From NCBI GenBank assembly GCA_965215345.1, contig CBDCDL010000002.1, positions 1,984,001 through 2,048,000 of the forward strand: 64,000 bases of DNA, written 5' to 3'. The translations under genes were made by a program, and so were the position numbers. Below the pieces are notes generated by a model. The model made no database searches. It worked only from the letters and a program-made list of their open reading frames with translations, and was not told the DNA's origin. The stretch comes from CATQHW01 sp965215345. GTDB lineage: Bacteria > Spirochaetota > Spirochaetia > SZUA-6 > Bin103. This document shows, in pieces, positions 26,801 to 34,469 of this stretch. The first letter of the stretch is position 1. Each line of letters starts with the position of its first letter.

Positions 26801-26970
26801 CGGCGCTGGCCGCGCTGCCTCCGGGCAGCGGGGATCGGCGTGATCAGCGAGACGCTTCGTCGCCGGTCGAGGATGCGGTTCGTCGGCTGGCGGTTCTCAT
26901 CGAGCTCCCAGTGACGGCCGGGATACTCGTAGGGAGAGTTCAGGATCGGCTTACGGAAGAACTCGTCCAT
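23899..26970 (-). CDS. res: Type III restriction subunit (Res, BPTD_3080-like helicase-nuclease)
   Basis: 1023 residues from ATG 26970. Superfamily 2 helicase: Walker A ATGAGKTT at 171-178, DEAH at 307-310 (VFNDEAHHCY), DLSATPF, and motif VI EQVVGRALRRQ. The C-terminal nuclease domain has PDFIVLL followed by LVVEIKGFRR, a PD-(D/E)XK site. The full length and all motifs are present, so it looks intact. Its methylase is the 978-residue Mod at 18227-21163. Between them lie an IS remnant, a Panacea pair and a YgiT gene, so the operon has been split by insertions, and Mod probably now needs its own promoter. Confidence 0.85.
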   Translation of the reverse strand: MDEFFRKPILNSPYEYPGRHWELDENRQPTNRILDRRRSVSLITPIPAARRQRGQRRLVFDKQAEELETDGQQYDPTPIINDLRRIVDAWRELPTNQWQVTPETARLLHHWRHHATAGIRPFFCQVEAVETAIWLTEVAPRSATGRRFLDLLRSANEQSNPGLERLALKLATGAGKTTVMAMLIAWQTINSVRHPGSRRFTRGFLVVTPGLTIRDRLRVLQPNDPDSYYRSRELAPSDLLSVLDRARIVITNFHAFMRRETLELSKGGRALLQGRGPELRTTETEGQMLQRVMPELMGMKSVMVFNDEAHHCYRERPKEESEEANLKGDDRKEAEKNSEAARVWISGLEAVQRRLGLNRVIDLSATPFFLRGSGYAEGTLFPWTMSDFSLMDAIECGIVKLPRVPVADNIPGGDMPQFRNLWEHIGKDMPKKGRGRRPALDPMNIPARLHTALDALYGHYEKTFEQWQKAGIEVPPCFIVVCNNTSTSKLVHDYVSGFHRQNEDGSTTLENGRLELFRNFDDYGNPLARPHTLLIDSEQLDSGEALGTDFRNAASDEIDRFRREIVERTGDRRQAESLSDQDLLREVMNTVGKAGRLGGGTRCVVSVSMLTEGWDARTVTHVLGVRAFGTQLLCEQVVGRALRRQSYDLNEDGRFDVEYADVLGIPFDFTAKPVVVPPQRPRETVQVRAITPDRDACEIRFPRLQGYRVELPDQHVDATFDDDSTFVLTPEIVGPSITHNAGIIGEGVDLSLQHLKDLRPSTLVFHLTKTLLERHWRDPDEEPKLHLFGQLKRITRRWLNDHLVCKGGTYPAQLMYQELAHRACERITRGIVERHLGERAVKAVLDPYNPAGSTIHVNFTTSKQTRWKTDERRCHVNWVVCDSDWEAEFCRVVESHPQVRAYVKNQGLGLEVPYRCGSEARTYLPDFIVLLDDGRGEDDLLHLVVEIKGFRREGAKEKKATMETYWAPGVNRLGAYGRWAFAEFTDVYTILDDLGAAVGAQTRTQFDELIEGFVQDDRRDAAT

Positions 26971-27089
26971 CAGACGTAGGTTACCCGATCTTGCCCGCCC
27001 ATACCGGTGGGCGTCCGACGGGGCGTCAGATGGAGTGCCGCTCTTCCGGTGTAGTGAAATCCACCGCTCAGTCTGGGAACTGGGTGTGG

Positions 27090-27716
27090 TTAGAAAGGTA
27101 CCACCTCTTCAAGCTCTTCAGTCGGAATGGGAACTCGCGTGGGAATGGCATCCAGCACGTCTGCGACGTTGTCGTCTCCGAGAATCTCGGCGCCGTACTT
27201 GAGTTGCTCGTGGATCCACTCAACCTGTGTAGAGTCCACCGCCGACTTGAGAAAGTAGAGGGGACGGCCCAGGCGTATGGCTTCCCACCCTTGGTGCTTC
27301 GTTCCGCTGCGCTCGTGGGCCTCGACGATGACGGTCGCTGGCGACAGCAGCGCCATGGTTCGGTTGCGCGACGTGAAGAACCACTTCTGGACGGTGGTCC
27401 CGGGCGTGGCTTGGTCCAGGGGCGTACCCAACACCGCGACCGTACGTCCACCGCACTGCATGGCCGTGACGTGAGCCACGGTGTCGACGCCAAGAGCCAG
27501 ACCACTCAGGACTGCGATGTGCCGTCTGATCAGCTCAGATACGAGTCGACGCGTTCGCAGGACTCCCTCCGGAGACGGACGGCGCGATCCGACGACCGAG
27601 ACTATCCGGCCTTCAGAGAAGATCGAAAGGTCGCCGGCGACCCACAACTGACGCGGGGCGTACTTGCGCTCAATCTCGTTGAGGGGACCGATCAGATCCT
27701 CGACGGACTTCGTCAC
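27090..27716 (-). CDS. Small DprA/Smf-like protein
   Basis: 208 residues from ATG 27716. The Rossmann-like DprA core is complete: VVGSRRPSPEG, LSGLALGVDTVAH (the SGxAxGID motif), TVAVLGTPL, then FTSRNRTMALLSPATVIVEA. The N-terminal SAM-like and C-terminal winged-helix domains of housekeeping DprA are missing; the C-terminus instead ends in a short acidic tail. Housekeeping DprA loads RecA on incoming single-stranded DNA. A stand-alone core beside a restriction system suggests a nucleotide- or DNA-sensing role in defence, which is inference. Confidence 0.72.
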   Translation of the reverse strand: MTKSVEDLIGPLNEIERKYAPRQLWVAGDLSIFSEGRIVSVVGSRRPSPEGVLRTRRLVSELIRRHIAVLSGLALGVDTVAHVTAMQCGGRTVAVLGTPLDQATPGTTVQKWFFTSRNRTMALLSPATVIVEAHERSGTKHQGWEAIRLGRPLYFLKSAVDSTQVEWIHEQLKYGAEILGDDNVADVLDAIPTRVPIPTEELEEVVPF

Positions 27717-27779
27717 GTCTCCATCCCCGTTATGGGCAACGCCCGGGGCTGCGTAATGTTCGCTGGGTGCAGGCGGGAG

Positions 27780-28865
27780 TCACCCTTCAGCCAGGAAGTC
27801 GACCAGTTTGGTTCGTTTCTTGGCGCGGGCGATGTCAAGTGCCGTCTGACCGGTGGCGTCCGGCCGGCCGACGTCGACGCCGCGCTCCACCAGCAGGCGC
27901 ACCAGGGGCACTCCGGCGCCGGAGTTGACCGCGACGTGCAGGGCGGTCTCGCCGGTCTTGCTCATCACCTCGTTCGGATCGCAGCCGTGGTCCAGGAACC
28001 AAGTGACGCCCTGCACGCTGCGCATGTTGACCGCGCAGCCGAGCGGGTTGTAGCCGCCGTGGTGGGCGGTGCCGCGCGTGCCGTTCATGTCGATGGCGTC
28101 GTGGCGGAGCAGCGACTCCAGGACGTCGAACTGGCCGTCGCAGGCCAGGTGGTTCGGGGTGTCGTCGTCGCTCAGGCGGGCGCCCCGCTCCAGCAGCAGG
28201 TCGGCGATCGCGCCGTTGTCGGCCCAGCACGCCTGATCCAGCGCCGTGGCGGGGTCGGCGCCGTGTTCCAGCAGCAGCTTCGCCGTGGTCAGGCGGTCCT
28301 CGTCTCTGCCCGCCTTGCAGCGGGCGCAGTAGTGCAGCGGCAGCCAGGAGCCGTCGCGCGAATCGGCATCGGCCTGCGCCGCCGCCTCCGGGGAGTCCGC
28401 GAGGATGCGGGCGACCCTCTCGTGATCGGCGAGCGCGCACGCAGTGTAGAGATCGAGATCGCCCTCGACCCGCTCCAGCAGCACCGGCACGAATTCCGTG
28501 CTGCCCATGGCGGCCACGGTCACCGCGTCCACCAGGTAGTAGCTGCCGCGCAGCATCGGGTCGGCGCCGTGCGCGAGCAGCAGGCGCACCGTCTCCGCGT
28601 GGCCGTCCGTCTTCGGAGCGGTCTTCTTGAACTCGACCGTGCGGTGCAGCGGCCGGTAGCGGTGCGCGGTGGGCGCCAGCACGTTCACGTCCGCCCGTTG
28701 CTCGATCAGGAACGCGACCACCTCGGCATGACCGCCGTAGCAGGCATTCATCAGCACTTGCCAGTAGCTGCCGATTTCGGCATCGGTCGTGACCGCTGCC
28801 CGTACCGCATCCAGGTCGCCCTTGCCGGCGGCTCCTGCCGCCGCCTTTGCCTTCGCCTTGTCCAT
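27780..28865 (-). CDS. Ankyrin-repeat protein
   Basis: 361 residues from ATG 28865. About eight ankyrin repeats, for example NACYGGHAEVVAFLIEQRAD, ETVRLLLAHGADPML, AKLLLEHGADPATALDQAC, GETALHVAVNSGAGVPLV and GQTALDIARAKKR near the end. There is no signal peptide or membrane helix, so it is probably a cytoplasmic scaffold or binding protein; targets are unknown. The start is MDKAKAKAAAGAAG, a lysine/alanine-rich head. It is divergent from the sugar operon that begins at 28991. Confidence 0.85.
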   Translation of the reverse strand: MDKAKAKAAAGAAGKGDLDAVRAAVTTDAEIGSYWQVLMNACYGGHAEVVAFLIEQRADVNVLAPTAHRYRPLHRTVEFKKTAPKTDGHAETVRLLLAHGADPMLRGSYYLVDAVTVAAMGSTEFVPVLLERVEGDLDLYTACALADHERVARILADSPEAAAQADADSRDGSWLPLHYCARCKAGRDEDRLTTAKLLLEHGADPATALDQACWADNGAIADLLLERGARLSDDDTPNHLACDGQFDVLESLLRHDAIDMNGTRGTAHHGGYNPLGCAVNMRSVQGVTWFLDHGCDPNEVMSKTGETALHVAVNSGAGVPLVRLLVERGVDVGRPDATGQTALDIARAKKRTKLVDFLAEG

Positions 28866-28990
28866 GCACGTGAGCGTATCAGGGTGGTGGGCAGGCCGCG
28901 ATCCAGACTCGTCCGGCGATCGATTCGCTCAAGACGGCCGGCGATCTGCCTCGTGTTGTTGAAACGCTGCCGCTGGCGCAGGATGGGCGC

Positions 28991-29647
28991 ATGAGCCTGA
29001 AGGTCTACGATTTTCACACCGACATCGCCAACGTGCTGGTGACGCCGCAGATCCGCTGCCGGTTCATGAAGATGGAGGTCGGGCAGGCCGCCGGCGGCCA
29101 CACTCACGACCTGGGGCACGAGATCTTCCTGATACTGCAGGGGCGGGCGGAGTTCGAGGTCGACGGGGAGCGCGCCACGCTGAGCCCGGGCGAGTTCTGC
29201 ATCGCCCTGGCCGACCAGTACCACAGCGTGCGCAACGTCGGCGACGAGGAGGTGATCATGTTCCTGTCGGTCACCCCGCATATCCAGCCGACCCACACGT
29301 TCTGGAACGAGGACGGCACCAAGAAGCCGCCGCGGTTCATGCCGGCCGGCAGCTACGACGAGCCGGCGGACCGCGACACCCCGACGGCGGAGCTGGCCGA
29401 ACGCCACACGGCGGCGGCCGCGGCGCTCGCGGAGTCGGCTGCCGCGGCCGGCAACGTCCAACAGAAGGAGGCCGACCGCTGCGTGCAGGCGCTGGAGGCC
29501 GGGGACCAGCAGGCCGCCGAGGCGGCCCGCGAGCGGATGTGGAACGCGGTGTCCGACGTGCTCGGCCGGGCCATGGCGCTCGGCGACACGTGGAACACGT
29601 TCGCCGCCCGCACGGCCGATCCGCCGGCCGGCGCACCGGACGCATGA
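28991..29647 (+). CDS. Cupin-domain protein with C-terminal helical tail
   Basis: 218 residues. The N-terminal ~110 residues are a cupin with metal-binding motif 1 GGHTHDLGHEIFLILQGRAE (two His and Glu) and motif 2 with His in DQYHSVRNVG. From about 130 the chain is an alanine-rich helical segment of no known family. Its TGA overlaps the ATG of the next gene (ATGA), so it is the first member of a coupled four-gene set with a dehydrogenase, a mutarotase and a lactonase. A sugar-binding or isomerising role is likely but unspecified. Confidence 0.8.
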   Translation: MSLKVYDFHTDIANVLVTPQIRCRFMKMEVGQAAGGHTHDLGHEIFLILQGRAEFEVDGERATLSPGEFCIALADQYHSVRNVGDEEVIMFLSVTPHIQPTHTFWNEDGTKKPPRFMPAGSYDEPADRDTPTAELAERHTAAAAALAESAAAAGNVQQKEADRCVQALEAGDQQAAEAARERMWNAVSDVLGRAMALGDTWNTFAARTADPPAGAPDA

Positions 29648-30738
29648 GCCGCCTCCGCGTCGGGGTGGTGGGCTGCGGGGCGATCGCCCAGATCCACCAC
29701 CTGCCCAACCTCACCGCGCTGCACGAGCACTTCGAGGTGTCCGTGGTCTGCGACGTGTCCCCCTCGGCTGCCGCTGCCGCCGCGCGCCGCTTCCACGTGC
29801 CCGAGCACGTCACCGACTACCGGCGGGTGCTCGACAGCGACGTGGACGCGGTGGTGCTGTGCCACACCGACCCCAAGACGGAGGCTGCCGTCGCCACCCT
29901 GCAGGCCGGCAAGCACCTGTTCATCGAGAAGCCGGTCTGCTTCTCCCTGCAGGAGATGGACGCCATGATCGCCGCCCACACCACGGGACTGGTGGCGCAG
30001 GCGGCCTACGTGAAGGTGTACGAGCCGGGCTTCGAGCTGGCGCAGCAGGCGGTGGGGCGCATGGACGACATCCGCTTCGTGCAGATCAATCACCTGCACC
30101 CGGACAACCGGCTGCACCTGCAGCAGTTCGACCTGCAGCGCTTCGACGACCATCCGCCGGGCAGCCTGGAGGCGGCGACGGAGGCGCGGCGCGCCGCCGT
30201 CCGGCAGGCGATCGGCGAGGTGGGCGACGAGCTGGAGCGCGCCTTCGGTCTGCTGACCGGCAGCATGATTCACGACCTGTACACGCTGCGGGCGATGGTC
30301 GGCCGGCCCAGCGACGTGCTCGGCGTGGAGATCTGGCGCGAGGGCCGCGCCGTCACCTGCACGCTCGGGTTCCCGAACGGCGCCCGCTGCGTCGCCACCT
30401 GGATCGACCTGCCCGACCTGTGGGACTTCTACGAGACGCTGGAGATCTACGGCGACGCGGCGCGCGTCCTGCTCTCCTATCCGACCGGGTTCGCGCGCGG
30501 CATCCCCTGCACGCTGAAGGTGCAGGGCATCGACGGGGAGGGCAGGGCCTACCGCAGCGAGCCGGCCGTCGACTGGGAGAGCGCCTTCGCCCGCGAGCTG
30601 CGCCACTTCCACGCAAGCGTGGTCGACGGCGTCCCCAACCGCACGCCGCTGGCCGACGCCCGCCACGACGTGAGCCTCATCATCGACATCGTCCGCCGGT
30701 ATCAGGCGTCGGCGGGCACCGGAGCACCCGCATGCTGA
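29644..30738 (+). CDS. Gfo/Idh/MocA-family NAD(P)-dependent sugar oxidoreductase
   Basis: 364 residues from ATG 29644 (ATGA overlap with the cupin). Rossmann motif GVVGCGAIAQIHHLPNL, the EKPVCF motif near residue 100, and the C-terminal alpha/beta domain with MIHDLYTLRAMVG (catalytic His-Asp region). It probably oxidises an aldose or cyclitol at the expense of NAD(P), giving a lactone. The next gene starts inside its last codons (30732), and a mutarotase and lactonase follow, which supports an oxidative sugar route. Confidence 0.85.
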   Translation: MSRLRVGVVGCGAIAQIHHLPNLTALHEHFEVSVVCDVSPSAAAAAARRFHVPEHVTDYRRVLDSDVDAVVLCHTDPKTEAAVATLQAGKHLFIEKPVCFSLQEMDAMIAAHTTGLVAQAAYVKVYEPGFELAQQAVGRMDDIRFVQINHLHPDNRLHLQQFDLQRFDDHPPGSLEAATEARRAAVRQAIGEVGDELERAFGLLTGSMIHDLYTLRAMVGRPSDVLGVEIWREGRAVTCTLGFPNGARCVATWIDLPDLWDFYETLEIYGDAARVLLSYPTGFARGIPCTLKVQGIDGEGRAYRSEPAVDWESAFARELRHFHASVVDGVPNRTPLADARHDVSLIIDIVRRYQASAGTGAPAC

Positions 30739-31181
30739 AGACCTCCCTGATCCATCCGGACGTCCTGCTCGCGCTCGGGCGCGCCGGCCACGGGTCGCAG
30801 ATCCTCATCGCCGACGGCAACTACCCGGCCGGCACCACCTTGGGCCCCAACGCGGAGCTGGTCAGCCTGAACCTGGCGCCCGGCATCGTCAGCGCCACCC
30901 AGGTGCTCGAAGCCGTGTCGTCGGCCGTCCCCATCGAGGCGGCCGCGGTGATGCAGACCCTCAAGGAAGGCCCGTACGCGCTGGCCGAGCCGCCGCCGAT
31001 CTGGGCGGAGTTCAGCGCCATCCTGGCGGCGGCCGGCTTCACCGAGGGGCTTCAGGAGATCGAGCGCTACGCGTTCTACCAGGCGGGGCGCGGACCCGAC
31101 GTGGCGCTGACCATCGCCACCGCCGAGCAGCGGATCTACGCCAACGTCCTGATCACCATCGGCGTGGTCAAGCCGGACTGA
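30732..31181 (+). CDS. RbsD/FucU-family sugar mutarotase
   Basis: 149 residues from ATG 30732, overlapping the dehydrogenase end by seven bases. It has the family start MLKTSLIHPDVLLALGRAGH with the active-site His in AGHGSQ, DGNYP, and the C-terminal RIYANVLITIGV containing the conserved Tyr and Asn. It is intermediate between ribose pyranase (RbsD) and fucose mutarotase (FucU). Members interconvert anomers or ring forms of free sugars. In this operon it would supply the anomer used by the dehydrogenase. Confidence 0.85.
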   Translation: MLKTSLIHPDVLLALGRAGHGSQILIADGNYPAGTTLGPNAELVSLNLAPGIVSATQVLEAVSSAVPIEAAAVMQTLKEGPYALAEPPPIWAEFSAILAAAGFTEGLQEIERYAFYQAGRGPDVALTIATAEQRIYANVLITIGVVKPD

Positions 31182-31188
31182 GCGCGCC

Positions 31189-32172
31189 ATGGCTACCACT
31201 GCATCGCCCATAGCCGGCCGCGACTGGAACGCGCCGGGACCCTATCCCGATCCCGCGATCGAGGTGCTCGATCCCCGCTTCGCGGCTTTCAAGCTCAACA
31301 ACACCGCGGTCGAGCGGCTGTTCACCGGCGCGCGCTGGGCCGAGGGGCCGGTCTGGTTCGGCGACCACGGCTGCCTGCTGTTCAGCGACATCCCCAACAA
31401 CCGGATCCTGCGCTTCGACGCCGCCGGCGGAGCCGGCGTGAGTGAGTTCCGCCGCCCTTCCAACAACACCAACGGCCACTACCGCGACGCGCAGGGCCGG
31501 CTGCTGTCCTGCGAGCACGACACTCGCCGCGTGACCCGCACCGAGCACGACGGCACGGTCACCGTGCTGCTGGACCGCTTCGACGGCACGCCGCTGAACG
31601 CTCCCAACGACCTCTGCACCCATCCCGACGGGTCGATCTGGTTCACCGATCCCGGCTACGGCACCCTCTACCAGTACGAGGGCCACTGGGCCGAGCACGA
31701 GCTGCCGGCCCGCGTCTACCGGCTCGACCCCATGACCGGGCGCGCGACGGTGGCGGTGGACGACATGGTGATGCCCAACGGCCTGTGCTTCTCGCCCGAC
31801 CAGACGCGCCTGTACGTGGTGGAGACCGGCGTTTCGCATCATCCCGGCTGTCCGCGTGTGATCTACGTCTACGACATGGAGGGTGGCCGGCCGCGCCGGC
31901 AGCGGGTGTTCGCCGACATGCAGCCGGGCAGCTCCGACGGGGTGCGCGCCGACATCCACGGCAACCTCTGGGCGGCCGCCGGGTGGGGCGGCCCCGGTTA
32001 CGACGGCGTGCACTGCTTCTCCCCCGAGGGCGAGTTGCTCGGCCGGATCCACCTGCCGGAGCCCTGCGCCAATCTCTGCTTCGGCGGAGTCAAGAAGAAC
32101 CGCCTGTTCATGACGGCCAGCCAGTCCCTGTACGCCGTCTACCTGGAGACCGTCGGGGCGCAGAGCCCGTAA
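31189..32172 (+). CDS. SMP-30/gluconolactonase-family lactonase
   Basis: 327 residues from ATG 31189, seven bases after the mutarotase stop. Six-bladed propeller: AEGPVWFGD (metal-binding Glu), FSDIPNNRILRFD, LNAPNDLCTHPDGSIWFTDP (metal-binding Asn), VMPNGLCFSPDQTRLYV and SSDGVRADIHGNLWAAAGWG. Calcium- or zinc-dependent lactone hydrolysis is expected, opening the lactone made by the dehydrogenase. No signal peptide. Last gene of the cupin operon; the gene after it is convergent. Confidence 0.87.
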   Translation: MATTASPIAGRDWNAPGPYPDPAIEVLDPRFAAFKLNNTAVERLFTGARWAEGPVWFGDHGCLLFSDIPNNRILRFDAAGGAGVSEFRRPSNNTNGHYRDAQGRLLSCEHDTRRVTRTEHDGTVTVLLDRFDGTPLNAPNDLCTHPDGSIWFTDPGYGTLYQYEGHWAEHELPARVYRLDPMTGRATVAVDDMVMPNGLCFSPDQTRLYVVETGVSHHPGCPRVIYVYDMEGGRPRRQRVFADMQPGSSDGVRADIHGNLWAAAGWGGPGYDGVHCFSPEGELLGRIHLPEPCANLCFGGVKKNRLFMTASQSLYAVYLETVGAQSP

Positions 32173-32203
32173 CGCCCGCACGCCGCCCGCGCGAGGTGCC
32201 CGG

Positions 32204-33526
32204 TCACACGATGTCGGGACGTGGATCGCCGATCGAGCCGGCGCAGTAGAGCGGCATGAAGGCGAGCCGTTGCTCGGGCAGCCGGGACCAGGTTCCCGAG
32301 TACAGAACGACGCCGTCGGCGCAGTTGGGATAGGCATCCAGCATCAGGTGCAGGCTGCGCAGGCTGCCTCGCGAGCCGGACTTCACCTCGACGGGCACGA
32401 TCCGGCCGTCGCGGACCGCAAGGTAGTCGACCTCGGCGCTCGATCCGCGTGCGTCCCGCGCCCAGTAGAACAGCTCCGATTCGCCGGAGGCGATCAGCTC
32501 CTGCGCTGCGAACTGCGCCGCCAGCGCGCCCCGGTACATGGCGAGCAGATCGTGCTCCCGAAGTTCCAGCTCGACGGGAACCCGACACAGGGTCTGCAGC
32601 AGCCCGATGTCGAGCAGCGCCGCCTTGAAGCGACGGTCGCTGGCGCTTGCGCCGAGCGGCAGGCCGGACGGGTTGCACGAAGGGATCTTGTGGATCACGC
32701 GAGCCTTGCGCAGCAGATCGAACGCGCGGCGGTTGGTGGGTCCCGAGTGGTCCCGGTCCAGGCGCGTGTACTTGATCTGTTCGCCGATGGCGCGCGCCAC
32801 GGAGAGGAGCACCGTGTCCAGGCAGGTCGGATCCGCGCGTGGTGCGTACTTCGCGAAGTCCTCGCGATAGGTGCCGATGATCTCCATCTGTACGGTGGAG
32901 GAGGCCACGATCGATCCGGTGCGACAGTATTCGTGTACGCTTTCCGGCATCCCGCCGACGAAGAAGTAGGTCTTCAGCTCGTGCAACAGCCGGCGTTGCA
33001 CGGCGTCGTCCACCTCCGACGGATGCTCGATGACGCTGTCGGCCGCGACGCGGTTGCCGATCGCCAACAGGTACTCGCGAAAGGTCATGGGGTAGAGGTG
33101 CAACTCCTGCAGGCGCCCGACCGGTACCGGGATCTCTCCCATCGCGAACTCCAGCAGCGATCCGGCGGCGATCACGTGCAACTCGGGGGTCTGTTCGTAG
33201 AGGTAGCGCAGCGCCATGATCGCGCGTGGGCATGCCTGCACCTCGTCCAGGAACAGCAGCGTGCTCCCCGCAACGATGCGCCTGCCGCTGTCCAGCTCGA
33301 GACGCCGTAGCACGGTCCGAGCATCCAGGTCGTCTCCGAAGCAGTCGTGCAGATCGCGGCGCTTCTCCAGATCGACCTTGACCAGCACGTCGAACGCCAC
33401 GGCAGCGAAGCGCTCGATCAGCCAGGTCTTGCCCACCTGCCGCGCCCCTCTGACGATGAGCGGTTTGCGCCGTCGTGCGGACTTCCACCTGACAAGCTGT
33501 TCCTGCGCGAACCGATACATACCCAT
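32204..33526 (-). CDS. AAA ATPase with DUF4143 domain
   Basis: About 440 residues from ATG 33526 (ATG 33520 and TTG 33538 are alternatives). The AAA_14 part has Walker A RGARQVGKTWLIERFA and Walker B TLLFLDEVQACPRA. Next come the family segments AAGSLLEFAMG, LHLYPMTFREYL and YFFVGGMPE. The C-terminal DUF4143 part ends in a PD-(D/E)XK-like piece (SSAEVDYLAVRDGRIVPVEVKSG). These proteins are common and mobile; the function is not settled, though nuclease-like and toxin-like roles have been proposed. A perfect inverted repeat lies 37 bases upstream of the ATG. Confidence 0.82.
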   Translation of the reverse strand: MGMYRFAQEQLVRWKSARRRKPLIVRGARQVGKTWLIERFAAVAFDVLVKVDLEKRRDLHDCFGDDLDARTVLRRLELDSGRRIVAGSTLLFLDEVQACPRAIMALRYLYEQTPELHVIAAGSLLEFAMGEIPVPVGRLQELHLYPMTFREYLLAIGNRVAADSVIEHPSEVDDAVQRRLLHELKTYFFVGGMPESVHEYCRTGSIVASSTVQMEIIGTYREDFAKYAPRADPTCLDTVLLSVARAIGEQIKYTRLDRDHSGPTNRRAFDLLRKARVIHKIPSCNPSGLPLGASASDRRFKAALLDIGLLQTLCRVPVELELREHDLLAMYRGALAAQFAAQELIASGESELFYWARDARGSSAEVDYLAVRDGRIVPVEVKSGSRGSLRSLHLMLDAYPNCADGVVLYSGTWSRLPEQRLAFMPLYCAGSIGDPRPDIV

Positions 33527-33562
33527 GGCTGAGAACAATCCTCTCTTTCCTGACTCGATATG

Positions 33563-33586
33563 TTAGAAAGTCAAGGTTGTTTCTAA
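33563..33586. repeat. Perfect inverted repeat upstream of the AAA/DUF4143 gene
   Basis: TTAGAAA and TTTCTAA separated by 10 bases, in an A+T-rich patch between the divergent AAA/DUF4143 and SGNH genes. The minus strand carries TTGACT inside the spacer, so the repeat may be an operator over a promoter. No good -10 was found at normal spacing. Confidence 0.5.
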
Positions 33587-33714
33587 ATGAACATACCATG
33601 AATGTCGGCCTGGTGCCATCTCTTGGCAGCGACGCCGGCCGAAGAGCCGACCCTTCGAACGCGGTGCGGCGACGTGCGAGCACGGCGCCGTCGAAGCAGG
33701 CTACGCTCGGGCCG

Positions 33715-34467
33715 ATGACGCCTGAACCATGCGAGCGGGAACCGATCGATCGGCACGCGCAGCCGTTTCGCGTGCTGGTGACGTTGGGCGAGAGCACCAC
33801 CGCCGGTGGCTGGAGCTCCGTCAGGGAGCGCTGCTGGGCCTCGGTGCTGGCGGCGCTGATCAGCGACTTCCAGGACGAGCCGGTGCGGCTGGTCAACGCC
33901 GGCATCGGCGCCAACGTGATCTCCGACCGGGTGCCCGTCTATCCCCACTCCGGCCGGCCGGCCGCCAGCGAGCGGATCGGCAAGCACGTGATCGACCACG
34001 CGCCCGACCTGCTGGTGGTCTCCTACGGCCTCAACGACGCACGCGGCGGCACGCCGGTCGAGCTGTTCCGCACGGAACTCCGTGCGCTGATCGCCGCGGT
34101 CAGGCAGGGCTGCGATCCGCTCATCGTCCTGCTCGGCCCCTACTTCATGACCGCGTTCCGCGGCCACGCCCACTTCGACCACGCCGACCTGCAGGTGTTC
34201 GAGTGCTTCAACCTGGTCACCGAGCAGGTGGCGCGCGAGACCGGCTGCCTGTTCTGCGACGTCCTGCACGCCTACGGCGGATCGCCCTGGATGGTCCACG
34301 AAGACGGCGTGCACGCCAACGACCTGGGACACCGCCTGGTCGCGCACCGCGTCTTCGAGACCCTGGCGCAGCACTGCTCCGGCCTGGCCGTCCGCACCAA
34401 GCGCCTGGAGCGCGAGAGCGAGCGCTGGCGGGACGAGTCGACGCTCAGGGCGGACTACGGATACTGA
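33715..34467 (+). CDS. SGNH/GDSL hydrolase
   Basis: 250 residues from ATG 33715; the frame is open further upstream, but the fold begins here. Block I is TLGESTTAGG with Ser27, block II has AGIGANVISDRV, block III has GLND with Asn107, and block V is DGVHAND with Asp197 and His200. All four catalytic blocks are present. There is no signal peptide, so it probably acts as a cytoplasmic esterase or deacetylase on a carbohydrate or small ester. The following gene starts three bases after its stop. Confidence 0.83.
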   Translation: MTPEPCEREPIDRHAQPFRVLVTLGESTTAGGWSSVRERCWASVLAALISDFQDEPVRLVNAGIGANVISDRVPVYPHSGRPAASERIGKHVIDHAPDLLVVSYGLNDARGGTPVELFRTELRALIAAVRQGCDPLIVLLGPYFMTAFRGHAHFDHADLQVFECFNLVTEQVARETGCLFCDVLHAYGGSPWMVHEDGVHANDLGHRLVAHRVFETLAQHCSGLAVRTKRLERESERWRDESTLRADYGY

Positions 34468-34469
34468 CC

